DNA from: Sphingobacterium kitahiroshimense
GTDB lineage: Bacteria; Bacteroidota; Bacteroidia; Sphingobacteriales; Sphingobacteriaceae
Direction: 5' to 3'
DNA: 64,000 nucleotides
Assembly (NCBI RefSeq): GCF_025961315.1
Contig: NZ_JAOQNK010000001.1
Span: 5,828,001 to 5,892,000 of the forward strand
This document shows positions 52,416 through 61,153 of the stretch, in pieces. How positions within the stretch are numbered: position 1 is the first letter of the stretch; the number at the start of each line of letters is the position of its first letter. Made by a program: the position numbers and the translations under genes. The notes under the pieces were generated by a model. That model saw only the letters and a program-made list of their open reading frames with translations. It was not told the DNA's origin and searched no databases.

Positions 52416-52632
52416 GAAATGTATATATATCAAAAAATAGCCTCTTGGTTATCTATTTTTTATTTGTATCTGTTAAGAATCTGTATCGAGTAATGCTCAA
52501 GACAAATTCTGTTTCCCTCAATTTTCCTCAAAAATAACAATATTTCAGATATAACAAGGTATTGTTGGTAAATTTATTTCCATAATGATATATTTTTGAT
52601 GCGATCGCAAGAAATTGCCTGAATTGATGAGA

Positions 52633-52678
52633 TCTTAAAAAAATAAGGAGGCCGCCATGTTGACATGGCGACCTCCTA
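52633..52678 (-). terminator. intrinsic terminator of the IscA-like gene
   Basis: AGGAGG-C-CGCCATGT (52646-52660) pairs with ACATGGCG-A-CCTCCT (52663-52677), with one internal mismatch, followed by a T-tract on the minus strand. Confidence 0.85.
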
Positions 52679-52699
52679 TATTTTTATATGTTTGTTTTT

Positions 52700-53026
52700 T
52701 TAAACGGAGAAACTTTCACCGCAAGCACAAGTTCTTGTGGCGTTCGGATTATGGAATTCAAATCCTTTACCATCTAATCCATCAGAATAGTCAAGCTCTG
52801 TTCCAGCTAGATATAAGAATGACTTAATATCTAAACATACTTTAACACCTTTATCTTCGCAAAACTGATCACCTTTTTTTTCTTCGTTATCGAAGTGCAA
52901 TTTATAGCTTAGGCCTGAACAACCTCCGCTTTCAACAGCAACACGCACAAAATAACTGCTGTCATATTTTTCAGTACTCATTATCTCTTCAATTCGAGAT
53001 TTTGCTTTGTCTGTAACGGTTACCAT
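52700..53026 (-). CDS. A-type iron-sulfur cluster assembly carrier (IscA/SufA/ErpA-like)
   Basis: This 108-residue protein has the three conserved cysteines of A-type carriers: GGCSGLSY and the C-terminal CAC (ATRTCACGESF). It carries a 2Fe-2S or 4Fe-4S cluster to target proteins. It lies 90 bases downstream of a cysteine desulfurase gene in the same direction, forming a small assembly pair without a scaffold protein in the window. Both aconitases near the left end would be clients. Confidence 0.93.
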   Translation of the reverse strand: MVTVTDKAKSRIEEIMSTEKYDSSYFVRVAVESGGCSGLSYKLHFDNEEKKGDQFCEDKGVKVCLDIKSFLYLAGTELDYSDGLDGKGFEFHNPNATRTCACGESFSV

Positions 53027-53116
53027 ATCGCTGAATAATTATATTAATATTGAATAGTACAAATTACGCTAACTTCTTTTTTATTTCCAATATAAATCTG
53101 ACACTAAATGTAATAA

Positions 53117-54301
53117 TTAAGTAATAAGACCGGCCTGAAAGAGTTGCCAGATAGGAGAGTTTTGTCTAATTTTTGTCACTGCTTCTTTGATCAGCCTAGT
53201 GGTGGTGTCTACTTCTTCTTTTGTTGTCAATCTGCTTATACTGAATCGTACTGTTGCTAACGCATCTTCTTTTGAAATCCCCATAGCAAGTAGTACGTGA
53301 GACGGATCTCTGGTGCCACTAACACATGCAGAACCGGATGATAATGCTAATTGTGGACAATGGGTCATGAGCTCGCTCGCAAGTAAATGCTTGAAACAGA
53401 TCGACGTGGTATTAGGTAAACGTGAAGCTGTCTTTGCATGAATATAAGTTGCAGGGATTTCACTTAATGCATTTTCTAAATATTCTCTCAATTGAATCGT
53501 ATGCTCAAAATCTCTTTCATGAAGCTGCATGTGGGTTATTGCTGATCCTAGGCCAACAATATTGGGGACATTGTATGTACCTGCCCGAAAACCATTTTCT
53601 TGTCCTCCACCTGTAATCAGTGCAGTGATTTGGATGGGTTTGGACTTGCGACGGATGAATAATGCGCCAATGCCTTTGGGGCCATGCATTTTGTGAGCAC
53701 TTAAACACAATATGTCAATAGGGATCTGCCCAAGATCAAGCGGGATTTTACCAATGAACTGCGTGGCATCACAAAAATATAAACAGTCTTTATCTTTGCA
53801 TAAGGTTGCAATTTCCTGAATGGGGTGGATATATCCGGTTTCATTATTTGCGGCCATAATACAGACTAATATGGTCTGTGCCGTAATATGTTCTTCAAGG
53901 GCACTTAAATCTATTTTTCCAGTGTCATCAACATCAAGGTAGGTAACTAAAGCCCCCTCTTTTTCTAATTGTAGCAGGGTTTCTAAAACCGCTTTGTGCT
54001 CTGTTTTGACTGTAATGATGTGATTGCCTTTGGATTTATAATTTTTATAAATTCCTTTTAGTACTGTGTTAATGGATTCGGTTGCGCCTGAATTGAAAAA
54101 GATCTCTTTAGGTTGACAGTTAAGAGATCGGGAAACCTGTAGACGGGCTTTTTCTATTGCTCCATTAGCCTCACGCCCCATACTGTGATACACACTGGAG
54201 GCATTTGCATAATTATGGATGAAATAGGGTAGCATAGTATCCCATACTTCATCCATGATTTTAGTTGTTGCATTATTGTCGAGATAAATTAACTCCTTCA
54301 T
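53117..54301 (-). CDS. cysteine desulfurase, NifS/IscS class
   Basis: This 394-residue PLP enzyme has the start IYLDNNATTKI, NSGATESINTVLKG, the PLP lysine in CLSAHKMHGPKGIGALF and the active-site cysteine loop SSGSACVSGTRDPSHVLLAMG. It removes sulfur from cysteine for Fe-S cluster, thiamine or tRNA thiolation. It follows the DUF983 gene by 25 bases and precedes the IscA-like gene by 90, so the main role is probably Fe-S assembly. Confidence 0.94.
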   Translation of the reverse strand: MKELIYLDNNATTKIMDEVWDTMLPYFIHNYANASSVYHSMGREANGAIEKARLQVSRSLNCQPKEIFFNSGATESINTVLKGIYKNYKSKGNHIITVKTEHKAVLETLLQLEKEGALVTYLDVDDTGKIDLSALEEHITAQTILVCIMAANNETGYIHPIQEIATLCKDKDCLYFCDATQFIGKIPLDLGQIPIDILCLSAHKMHGPKGIGALFIRRKSKPIQITALITGGGQENGFRAGTYNVPNIVGLGSAITHMQLHERDFEHTIQLREYLENALSEIPATYIHAKTASRLPNTTSICFKHLLASELMTHCPQLALSSGSACVSGTRDPSHVLLAMGISKEDALATVRFSISRLTTKEEVDTTTRLIKEAVTKIRQNSPIWQLFQAGLIT

Positions 54302-54326
54302 TTTATAAAGGTAGATATTATCTTGT

Positions 54327-54761
54327 TTATAAAGTTCTTGATGTAGGGTTGATTTCTTTTTGTTTGATATTAGGATTGTAATTTAGTCCAGGACTCAACC
54401 AATACATCAATACAACTCTGGAGTAACGGTAATTGAAAGGACTTAATATAAAAACTGTCACTAATGCTACAATTGAGTAAAGCCAAAACGAATTGTCATT
54501 GCCAGTTATAATATACGTAGCTAGACAAGCTGTGATCATTTCAGCAACTGTAAATGCATAACTCACAAACATAGACACGTAGAAATATCCCGGTTCACGT
54601 TCGTAACGTAGACCGCAGTAATCACAATGCGTGTTCATTTTTTGTGTTTTAAAGCCATAAGTATTCCCTGTGAATATTTTTCCTTTACGGCAACGAGGGC
54701 ATAGTGCCTTGCTGGCGGCTTTAAATTCTGATAATTCATAAGTAGTTTCCTTCTCTTTCAT
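54327..54761 (-). CDS. DUF983 membrane protein
   Basis: This 144-residue protein has two zinc-knuckle pairs (CPRC in ALCPRCRKGKIF and CDYC in NTHCDYCGLRYEREPGYFYVSMF) followed by two membrane helices (about 64-88, 95-112). This is the DUF983 layout; the function is unknown. It starts 2 bases after the stop of the AraC regulator gene and precedes the cysteine desulfurase, so it lies in an AraC-DUF983-desulfurase operon. Confidence 0.85.
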   Translation of the reverse strand: MKEKETTYELSEFKAASKALCPRCRKGKIFTGNTYGFKTQKMNTHCDYCGLRYEREPGYFYVSMFVSYAFTVAEMITACLATYIITGNDNSFWLYSIVALVTVFILSPFNYRYSRVVLMYWLSPGLNYNPNIKQKEINPTSRTL

Positions 54762-54763
54762 AT

Positions 54764-55633
54764 CTAACTGTTGTTTTTTCTGAATTCATCGGGTGTTAAT
54801 CCAGTAGCTTTTTTAAAAAATTTAGTAAAATAAGAGTTGTCATTAAAATTCAACTCGATAGCGATCTCATTAATATTGAGATTTTTATTGACCAATAATC
54901 GCTTTGCTTCAAGCAATACACGTTCCCGAATGATCTCGCCAGCCGCACTTCCTATGTACGATTTGCAGATCGCGTTCAGATGATTAGGTGTAATAAATAG
55001 CTGTTCCGCATATGCTTTTGGCAATCTGATTTCTTTAAAGTTTTTTTCCACTAATCGTTGATAATTATGGAAAATGGTGTAATTATATGGATTACTCGTT
55101 TTCTCCGTTTTTGTGCCATGCCAAGATTCAATCCAAAGCAATAGCTGAAGTAAGCTCACACGTATTAAATCGCTAGCCGTTGGATTTTTACTTGTCTGAT
55201 AAAATGCCTCAAACATTTTATAAGCATCTTTTCGATTAGACTCTGGAATTGTAAATACAATTTGATCATTCTGACCACTTAAAAACGAAAAACGATTTAA
55301 ATAATCAGTTCGTAATAAGAAAGATTGAAAATACTCCGGATCAAAGTTTACAACGAAACCCTCTTCATCACCATTGAAGTTCCAGGTGTGTACTTGCCCT
55401 GGGGCCATAAAGTAGATTTGGTATGCTTCTATTTCATGTTTTTCAAAATCGATCAGGTGATTGCCGGAACCTTTTGTAAAGAGCACAAAATGGTAGAAAT
55501 TATGTTTATGCGGAAATACCATATTGTGATGCATCGCGATGTAATCAGCAAGATGATCGACAAATAAGAGGCTGCTCGAATCGTTATTGATGGAGCAGTT
55601 ATCTAATACGGGTATGGTACTTTTCTTTATCAC
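54764..55633 (-). CDS. AraC family transcription regulator with cupin sensor
   Basis: This 289-residue protein has an N-terminal cupin-like domain (HHNMVFPHKHNFYHFVLFTKG, GQVHTWNF). The C-terminal AraC helix-turn-helix pair reads LPKAYAEQLFITPNHLNAICK and INEIAIELNFNDNSYFTKFFKKATGLTPDEFRK. The start is GTG at 55633, since no earlier ATG is available and a perfect -7 box lies 4 bases upstream. The ligand is unknown. It leads the operon containing DUF983 and cysteine desulfurase. Confidence 0.88.
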   Translation of the reverse strand: MIKKSTIPVLDNCSINNDSSSLLFVDHLADYIAMHHNMVFPHKHNFYHFVLFTKGSGNHLIDFEKHEIEAYQIYFMAPGQVHTWNFNGDEEGFVVNFDPEYFQSFLLRTDYLNRFSFLSGQNDQIVFTIPESNRKDAYKMFEAFYQTSKNPTASDLIRVSLLQLLLWIESWHGTKTEKTSNPYNYTIFHNYQRLVEKNFKEIRLPKAYAEQLFITPNHLNAICKSYIGSAAGEIIRERVLLEAKRLLVNKNLNINEIAIELNFNDNSYFTKFFKKATGLTPDEFRKNNS

Positions 55634-55637
55634 AGTA

Positions 55638-55645
55638 CAAATTTA
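55638..55645 (-). promoter_or_regulatory. -7 box of the AraC-DUF983 operon, near-leaderless
   Basis: The minus strand reads TAAATTTG-TACT-GTG, a perfect -7 box 4 bases before the GTG start. This supports that start. Confidence 0.5.
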
Positions 55646-55769
55646 CTTCAAAAATCACATCTGCAACTGATTTAATTATCGATTTTATGGTGTTTTTCAA
55701 CGATTGATAATTTTATTGCCAATTCGTGACTCAATTGTTATATTTATGAGAAACAAAAACAGATAACAA

Positions 55770-56621
55770 ATGAATAGATTAGAAAGCAGTCTGGATACGT
55801 TACTAGAAGTTGTACTTTTAAAGACACCAAGTATTATTACAGGGATTATTATATTAATCGTTGGAAGCTACATTGTCAAATTTTTACTTGGCCTGATCAG
55901 TAGGAGATTTGAAAAGCGTAATGTAGACTTATCAATACGGGGATTTGCGATGAGTATCTTGCGTGTTGTATTTTACGCCCTATTATTCCTAACAGTAGCG
56001 AGTACCATGGGAATTGAAACAACTTCCTTTATTGCCGCTTTATCAGCTTTTGGTCTGGCAGCAGGTTTAGCATTGCAGGGCAGTTTAAGTAATTTTGCCG
56101 GCGGGGTACTGATTCTTTTATTTAGACCTTTCGAAGTTGGAGACTATGTGAGTAGCAGTAACGGTACATCGGGCACTGTGGATAGAATCGATATTTTATA
56201 TACAACGTTAATTGCTGGAGATGGTGTTCGTGTATTTAGTCCAAATGGTCCTTTAGCAAATTCTGTTATTCAAAATTTCACCAAAATTACCAATCGCCGT
56301 TTTGAGTATACGGTCGGTATTTCATATGATGCCAATATTAAGGAAGCGCGTGAGATTATTATGGACGTACTTCATAATGATTCACGTATTCTGAAAACTC
56401 CTCCAGTTGAGGTTTTTGTGAAAGGGTTGGGAGATAGTTCCGTTAATCTCACCATTCGTGCATGGACAAAAAAGGAAGATTTTTGGCCAGCGAACAATGA
56501 AAATCAAGAAGCTATTAAAAATGCTTTGGATAAACATAACATCAGTATTCCTTATCCACAGACCGAGATGCGTATTATTTCGGATCTAAATGGAGGGCAG
56601 GACCGTATTATGAAATCTTAA
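55770..56621 (+). CDS. small-conductance mechanosensitive channel (MscS family)
   Basis: This 283-residue channel has three N-terminal helices. The pore-lining helix is rich in Ala and Gly (FIAALSAFGLAAGLALQGSLSNFAGGVLILLFRPFEVGDYV), then the beta domain and a C-terminal mixed domain ending IPYPQTEMRI. It releases solutes upon osmotic downshock across the inner membrane. Length is normal for the minimal family. It is monocistronic with a strong terminator. Confidence 0.94.
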   Translation: MNRLESSLDTLLEVVLLKTPSIITGIIILIVGSYIVKFLLGLISRRFEKRNVDLSIRGFAMSILRVVFYALLFLTVASTMGIETTSFIAALSAFGLAAGLALQGSLSNFAGGVLILLFRPFEVGDYVSSSNGTSGTVDRIDILYTTLIAGDGVRVFSPNGPLANSVIQNFTKITNRRFEYTVGISYDANIKEAREIIMDVLHNDSRILKTPPVEVFVKGLGDSSVNLTIRAWTKKEDFWPANNENQEAIKNALDKHNISIPYPQTEMRIISDLNGGQDRIMKS

Positions 56622-56641
56622 TCGAGTGATCGGACCAAAAT

Positions 56642-56681
56642 AAAGTACCGATAAGCTAATATAGCTTGTTGGTACTTTTTT
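56642..56681. terminator. terminator after mscS
   Basis: AAAGTACCGATAAGC (56642-56656) pairs with GCTTGTTGGTACTTT (56664-56678) with two wobbles. It is followed by a T-run to 56681, before a convergent gene. Confidence 0.8.
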
Positions 56682-56744
56682 AGTTTTGTTGGATCTTTCT
56701 TTGCATATCGAGGTAAAATCAGTTTATTGATTTTATTGATCAAT

Positions 56745-57728
56745 TTATATATTATTTTCATAAATCTCTTTATTTAAAATTTGAGGCATTTTGATGTGCT
56801 TATTAGCGGCGATCAAGTTTTGAGCTGCCATTAGCGCCATATTATCCCTAGCTTCTGTTGTAGCAGATCCGATATGGGGCAATACTGCTACGTTAGGCAA
56901 GCTAAGTAGTGGATTGTCAAATGCCATAGGCTCAGGGTTAGTGACATCTAGACCAGCCCCCCACAGTTCTCCGCTTGTTAATGCCGTGTATAAATCTTCT
57001 TCTTGATGTAATCCCCCACGTGCTGTATTGATAAAAATAGCTGTGTTTTTCATTCTTGTGAAAGCTTCTTTATTAAATTTTCCTTTCGTTTCTGCTGTCA
57101 GATTTGCATGAACCGACAGCACATCACTTCGGGTTAATAATTCATCATAATTTACGTAAGTAGCATCCAAAAGTCGTTTTGCATTACTGTTTGGATGTCT
57201 ATTGTAATAAATGATATCCATATTATAAGCAGCTTTGGCTTTCCTTGCGAGTTCAAAACCAATACGGCCTAATCCAAAAATTCCTAAAGTCTTCCCATCA
57301 AGCTCCACACCGAGATGTTCCGTTAATTCAAAATCTTTCCATTCGTTATTTATGATTTTGCGATTCATGAAAAAAGCTTTTCTCGACACTGCCAGCATTA
57401 ATAGAAAAGCGATATCAGCAGTTGCGTTGGATAACACATCAGGTGTATTGCTTACAGGAATACCGTATTTGGTTGCGGCTTCAAGGTCAACACTGTCATA
57501 TCCGGCACTCATCAATGCTATTCCCTTAAGATGACGACATGTTTCGAAAAATTTTTCATCTAGCAGATTATGTCCGGCGGCAAATAAATAATCTACCTGT
57601 TGACAGGCTTTAATTAAATCTGATTGTATAATATTTCCGGGTTCTGTGCGGTAGGTGATGTCAAAACCAGCTTGCTGTAAACTATCAATCGCTTTTTGAG
57701 GAATTGTTCTGCAGATAAAAACTTTCAT
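56745..57728 (-). CDS. D-isomer-specific 2-hydroxyacid dehydrogenase (glyoxylate/hydroxypyruvate reductase-like)
   Basis: This 327-residue enzyme has the NAD(P) motif LGIFGLGRIGFELARKA (GxGxxG), the catalytic Arg/Glu region NTARGGLHQEEDLYTAL and the catalytic His in VAVLPHIGSATTEARD. It interconverts 2-keto acids and D-2-hydroxyacids such as glyoxylate/glycolate or hydroxypyruvate/D-glycerate; the specific substrate is not resolved. A palindromic repeat lies 36 bases upstream. Confidence 0.92.
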   Translation of the reverse strand: MKVFICRTIPQKAIDSLQQAGFDITYRTEPGNIIQSDLIKACQQVDYLFAAGHNLLDEKFFETCRHLKGIALMSAGYDSVDLEAATKYGIPVSNTPDVLSNATADIAFLLMLAVSRKAFFMNRKIINNEWKDFELTEHLGVELDGKTLGIFGLGRIGFELARKAKAAYNMDIIYYNRHPNSNAKRLLDATYVNYDELLTRSDVLSVHANLTAETKGKFNKEAFTRMKNTAIFINTARGGLHQEEDLYTALTSGELWGAGLDVTNPEPMAFDNPLLSLPNVAVLPHIGSATTEARDNMALMAAQNLIAANKHIKMPQILNKEIYENNI

Positions 57729-57753
57729 ACGCTTAAAATCAATTTTCTATTAC

Positions 57754-57761
57754 CAAACTTA
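57754..57761 (-). promoter_or_regulatory. candidate -7 box of the hydroxyacid dehydrogenase gene
   Basis: The minus strand reads TAAGTTTG (TAnnTTTG), 25 bases before the ATG, directly next to the palindromic repeat. Confidence 0.45.
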
Positions 57762-57763
57762 GC

Positions 57764-57813
57764 TAAATTTGTTTTATTTATGATGTAATTATATATGTAA
57801 AACAAATCGATAT
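57764..57813. repeat. dispersed palindromic promoter repeat, copy 2
   Basis: ATTTGTTTTA (57767-57776) and TAAAACAAAT (57798-57807) form a 10-bp inverted repeat, flanked by TAAATTTG (57764-57771) and CGATATCT. The element aligns with copy 1 at 17078-17132, in the same position and orientation relative to its minus-strand gene. Confidence 0.65.
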
Positions 57814-57847
57814 CTCATTGGTTCATCATTATTTTATGGAGGCGATT

Positions 57848-57884
57848 AAAAAAATAGGGGACATATTATTCAATATGTCCCCTA
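57848..57884 (-). terminator. intrinsic terminator of the serine hydrolase gene
   Basis: TAGGGGACATATT (57855-57867) pairs perfectly with AATATGTCCCCTA (57872-57884). Seven T residues follow on the minus strand. Confidence 0.88.
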
Positions 57885-57907
57885 AGTATTTGAATGTTTG
57901 CTTTATC

Positions 57908-59338
57908 TTATTTTTGAGAAAGAAGAAAATGGAAGATCGATAATCCAGTTGTCTCGATAGATTCGGCAGCATTGGAAAGTAAAACTACCGCTGTTTTTTT
58001 ATCTGGTGCAATAGCTATGAATGAACTGCTGCCACCTGTACCACCTGTGTGATAACAGTAAGTAATATCATCCAATAAATCCATGTGCCAAGCCAGGCCA
58101 ATGTCTGTGCTAGGAGGAAGGAAATATGTGAACTGACGTGTCAGTGCCATAGCGTTCTCCAATTGTGTTTCCGGCATTTTGAACTGTGTCTGCGCAAAGA
58201 TCATTAAATCGGTAACAGTCGATTTTAAACCTCCAGCCGCACTAAAAATTTGAAAATCCCATGCTTTCGTTTCTTCTCCTTTTATGTTATAGACTTTTGG
58301 CAGATATTGTGTTTTAGGATTTAGAACATCCGTAGTCGATGTTAAGCCTAAAGGCTTTGCGATAATTTCCTGAATTTCCGTGTTGTAACTTTTTTTATGG
58401 AGTGATGTTAATATATCTCCTAATAATGCATACCCAAGATTACTATATTCATATTTTTCTCCGCTTTCATTTTCGGCTTTGAAAGTTGCCAAATATTGGT
58501 GTAAATATTTCCTATCATAATTTTTGTACGGGTTGTTGGGGTCAAAACCTTTTGTTTTCTCAAGATTATCTGGTAATCGGGGCAAACCGGAAGTATGATT
58601 TGCTAAGGTTTTAAACGTTATCTTTTGTAAGCTAGGATTTATTTTTAATGAATCAGGTAAAAAATCAACGATATGCTGTTCTAAACTTAATGTTCCACTT
58701 TGAACGAAATCCGCTAATAATGTAGCCGTGAAGATTTTTGACAGTGAACCTATTTCATAAAGGGTACTGCTTGTGGGTAGAATTTTATTTCCTTTTTCAG
58801 TCTCACCATAAAAGTAGGTGTTTAACTGACCATTTTTTATGACACCAATTGCTAAAGATTGTGTATTCCCCTTTTTGGTATAAATATTGGCAGCAGAATC
58901 AATGAAAAAATCAACTTTATTTTCGACAACGGTATTTGTTAATACGGGTGCCTGTTTCTCTGCAACAGGTTTTGTAACGGGTTGAAAACCTAAAGTGTGG
59001 TAATGCAACGTGCTATCCACACCGAAAGGAACCTGAAAGGATTTATCTGTGAAATCTACACGATATTGACTTACTCCATTACTGTAGTTTATTTTTTCAG
59101 CATGTTTGATCCTACCTAACGGATAAATCTCATTTTCCAGTAAGTTTTTTAAAGAAGAATATGGTACTGCTCTCTTAAAATTTTCATTCGCCAGTTTATA
59201 AATGGAATCTGTCTGTTGTGAATTGATAAAAAATTCTATTTTATTATAGAACGTGTGATTAATTTGTTCTTGATTAGAATTTTGAGCAACAGCAGTCAAT
59301 GAGCTACTGAGTAAAAGTGCAGCAATAAAATTTTTCAT
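57908..59338 (-). CDS. secreted serine hydrolase with N-terminal extra domain (beta-lactamase class C fold)
   Basis: This 476-residue protein has a signal peptide (1-18). A roughly 100-residue N-terminal domain (INHTFYNKIEFFINSQQTDS...) resembles DUF3887-like domains. The hydrolase follows with SLSK in YEIGSLSKIFTATL, YSN in YEYSNLGYALLG and HTGG in YCYHTGGTGGSS. The active site is complete. Periplasmic esterase or peptidase activity is likely; the substrate is unknown. It is transcribed in the same direction as the LiaF-LytS-LytTR operon upstream. Confidence 0.85.
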   Translation of the reverse strand: MKNFIAALLLSSSLTAVAQNSNQEQINHTFYNKIEFFINSQQTDSIYKLANENFKRAVPYSSLKNLLENEIYPLGRIKHAEKINYSNGVSQYRVDFTDKSFQVPFGVDSTLHYHTLGFQPVTKPVAEKQAPVLTNTVVENKVDFFIDSAANIYTKKGNTQSLAIGVIKNGQLNTYFYGETEKGNKILPTSSTLYEIGSLSKIFTATLLADFVQSGTLSLEQHIVDFLPDSLKINPSLQKITFKTLANHTSGLPRLPDNLEKTKGFDPNNPYKNYDRKYLHQYLATFKAENESGEKYEYSNLGYALLGDILTSLHKKSYNTEIQEIIAKPLGLTSTTDVLNPKTQYLPKVYNIKGEETKAWDFQIFSAAGGLKSTVTDLMIFAQTQFKMPETQLENAMALTRQFTYFLPPSTDIGLAWHMDLLDDITYCYHTGGTGGSSSFIAIAPDKKTAVVLLSNAAESIETTGLSIFHFLLSQK

Positions 59339-59354
59339 AATGATTATACTGCTA

Positions 59355-59362
59355 CAAATTTA
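59355..59362 (-). promoter_or_regulatory. candidate -7 box of the serine hydrolase gene
   Basis: The minus strand reads TAAATTTG, 16 bases before the ATG at 59338. This indicates that the gene has its own promoter, apart from the regulator operon. Confidence 0.45.
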
Positions 59363-59374
59363 CATAAACTTTAT

Positions 59375-60115
59375 TTATATGCCAATCATTTGTTTTAATC
59401 TGGCATATCCAGATTTACTGATGTTAAGCTTTTCACCGGTTATTAAAATAGCGACAAAGCTATCTTTTTCCCAAGGTTCAATGCGTGCCAGCTGATCGAT
59501 CTTGATGATATAAGAACGGTGTATTCTAACGAATGTCTGTTCATCGAGATGCTTTTCAAAGAAAGCCATTGTTTTATTTTTCAGATAGAGACCATCTGCT
59601 GTATGAATTTTCACATAGTCATCATAAGCTTCCAGATATTTAATCTGTGGAACGGGTATTATTTTAATCTGTGTTCCTGTTTTTACAACGATGCGGTCTA
59701 GTTTTGACTCCTCTTGATGAATGACTGCTTCATAATTAGGTGCCGGTTCTGCATTTGGTCTTGAAAAACTTAATTTAAACTTCTCGAATGCTTGCTTAAA
59801 TCTGTTCGGTGAAATTGGTTTCATCAGATAGTCAATCGCATTTTTTTCAAAAGCTTTGAGTGCATAGTCATCAAATGCTGTTGTAAAGATTACTGCGGGT
59901 GGGTTTTCGACTAATTCCAACATTTCGAAGCCTGTTAATTTAGGCATTTGAACATCTAGAAAGAGTAGGTCTGGTTGGTGTTGCTGTATTGCTTTTACTC
60001 CTTCAAATCCATCTCCACACTCTGCAACAATAGAAACTAACGGATCTTTGCTCAGGTACTCTACTAAGATAGAACGCGCTAGAGGTTCATCATCTATAAG
60101 GATAACTTTAATCAT
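59375..60115 (-). CDS. LytTR family response regulator
   Basis: This 246-residue protein has an N-terminal receiver domain (IKVILIDDEPLARSIL, phosphoacceptor Asp in LLFLDVQMPKLTGF, then FTTAFDDYALKAFEKNAIDYLMKPI). The C-terminal LytTR DNA-binding domain (about 145-246) has IKIIPVPQIKYLEAYDDYVKI and FVRIHRSYIIKID. The gene overlaps the end of its kinase gene by 8 bases, so the two are a coupled pair. Targets are unknown. Confidence 0.93.
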   Translation of the reverse strand: MIKVILIDDEPLARSILVEYLSKDPLVSIVAECGDGFEGVKAIQQHQPDLLFLDVQMPKLTGFEMLELVENPPAVIFTTAFDDYALKAFEKNAIDYLMKPISPNRFKQAFEKFKLSFSRPNAEPAPNYEAVIHQEESKLDRIVVKTGTQIKIIPVPQIKYLEAYDDYVKIHTADGLYLKNKTMAFFEKHLDEQTFVRIHRSYIIKIDQLARIEPWEKDSFVAILITGEKLNISKSGYARLKQMIGI

Positions 60116-61151
60116 ATTGCGGGATTTTGATACTGCTTGTAAATATATTTTGTTCGGTTTGTGTCGTTAGTAGGTCATTTCTTCCAAAAAGAAGAAATAA
60201 GCGCCTTTGGATACTGGTAAGCCCAAAGCCTGTTCCTTTAGATTGCACGGATTCACCTGGCTCAAAGGGATTTTCTATCGAAACATGTAATGTTTTATTA
60301 TCTAAGAAACATTTAATGCTGATGGTTACATTTTCTGTTACATTGTATAGGCCATGTTTAATAGCGTTTTCAACTAGCGGTTGCAAAATCATCGCCGGTA
60401 TTTTGGTCGATAAAACATCTTGGTCATGATCAATGTGGATATTAAGCCGGTGACCGAATCTTACTTTTTCAATATCTAAGTATAGTTCGAGATGGTTTAA
60501 TTCCTCTTGAAGTACGATCAACTGGTTATTTTCCTTTCGGAGTGTACCCCTTAAAAAATCGGACAATTGAAAGGTCATATTGCGGGCCTGATCTGGCTTA
60601 CTACCTATTAAAGCAATAATGGAATTGAGACTGTTAAAGAGGAAATGAGGCTGTAATTGCTGTCTTAGGTTGTACAGTTCTGCTTCACGCAGTTGATTCT
60701 CCGAATCTTGCTTTCTTTTGATGTTAGAAATATATTCTTCCTGTATATTCCATACAATAATGAAAATAGCTACTGATGTTAAGATTAAAAAATTAACAAT
60801 ATAGCGATAAGGAATAATGAGGTCATAGATTTTTAAATGCTCCTTCGGAAGATAATATTGAACGACCAGTCGGCTTCCAAGAATGCTTATGCCGCTCATA
60901 ATGAAGCCTATAATAAGCACCTTCCAGATTTGGTTAGGTTTAGGTATATAGTAATTGAGCGTGGTGGAAATTGCATAGCAACAGAGCATCATCATTAAAC
61001 TGTTGATGATGGAGTCCTTTATTGTTATTTCGCTTGGAAACCCGGACCTATACATTAAAGCATATTGCATGACAAAGTAGCCAAGCAATATGCTTAAACA
61101 AATGATTAAAATCAGTTTATTTTTATTCTGCAATAAAAGTTTATCCTTCAT
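60108..61151 (-). CDS. LytS-type sensor histidine kinase
   Basis: This 347-residue kinase has four N-terminal membrane helices (about 14-30, 48-65, 76-97, 115-134) and a coiled linker. The HisKA-7TM-like phosphoacceptor region is LRQQLQPHFLFNSLNSI, and the ATPase domain has PLVENAIKHGL and KGTGFGLTSIQRRL. It has no large periplasmic sensor, so it may respond through the LiaF-like protein encoded 2 bases upstream. It overlaps the response regulator gene by 8 bases. Confidence 0.92.
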   Translation of the reverse strand: MKDKLLLQNKNKLILIICLSILLGYFVMQYALMYRSGFPSEITIKDSIINSLMMMLCCYAISTTLNYYIPKPNQIWKVLIIGFIMSGISILGSRLVVQYYLPKEHLKIYDLIIPYRYIVNFLILTSVAIFIIVWNIQEEYISNIKRKQDSENQLREAELYNLRQQLQPHFLFNSLNSIIALIGSKPDQARNMTFQLSDFLRGTLRKENNQLIVLQEELNHLELYLDIEKVRFGHRLNIHIDHDQDVLSTKIPAMILQPLVENAIKHGLYNVTENVTISIKCFLDNKTLHVSIENPFEPGESVQSKGTGFGLTSIQRRLFLLFGRNDLLTTQTEQNIFTSSIKIPQYD

Positions 61152-61153
61152 GT

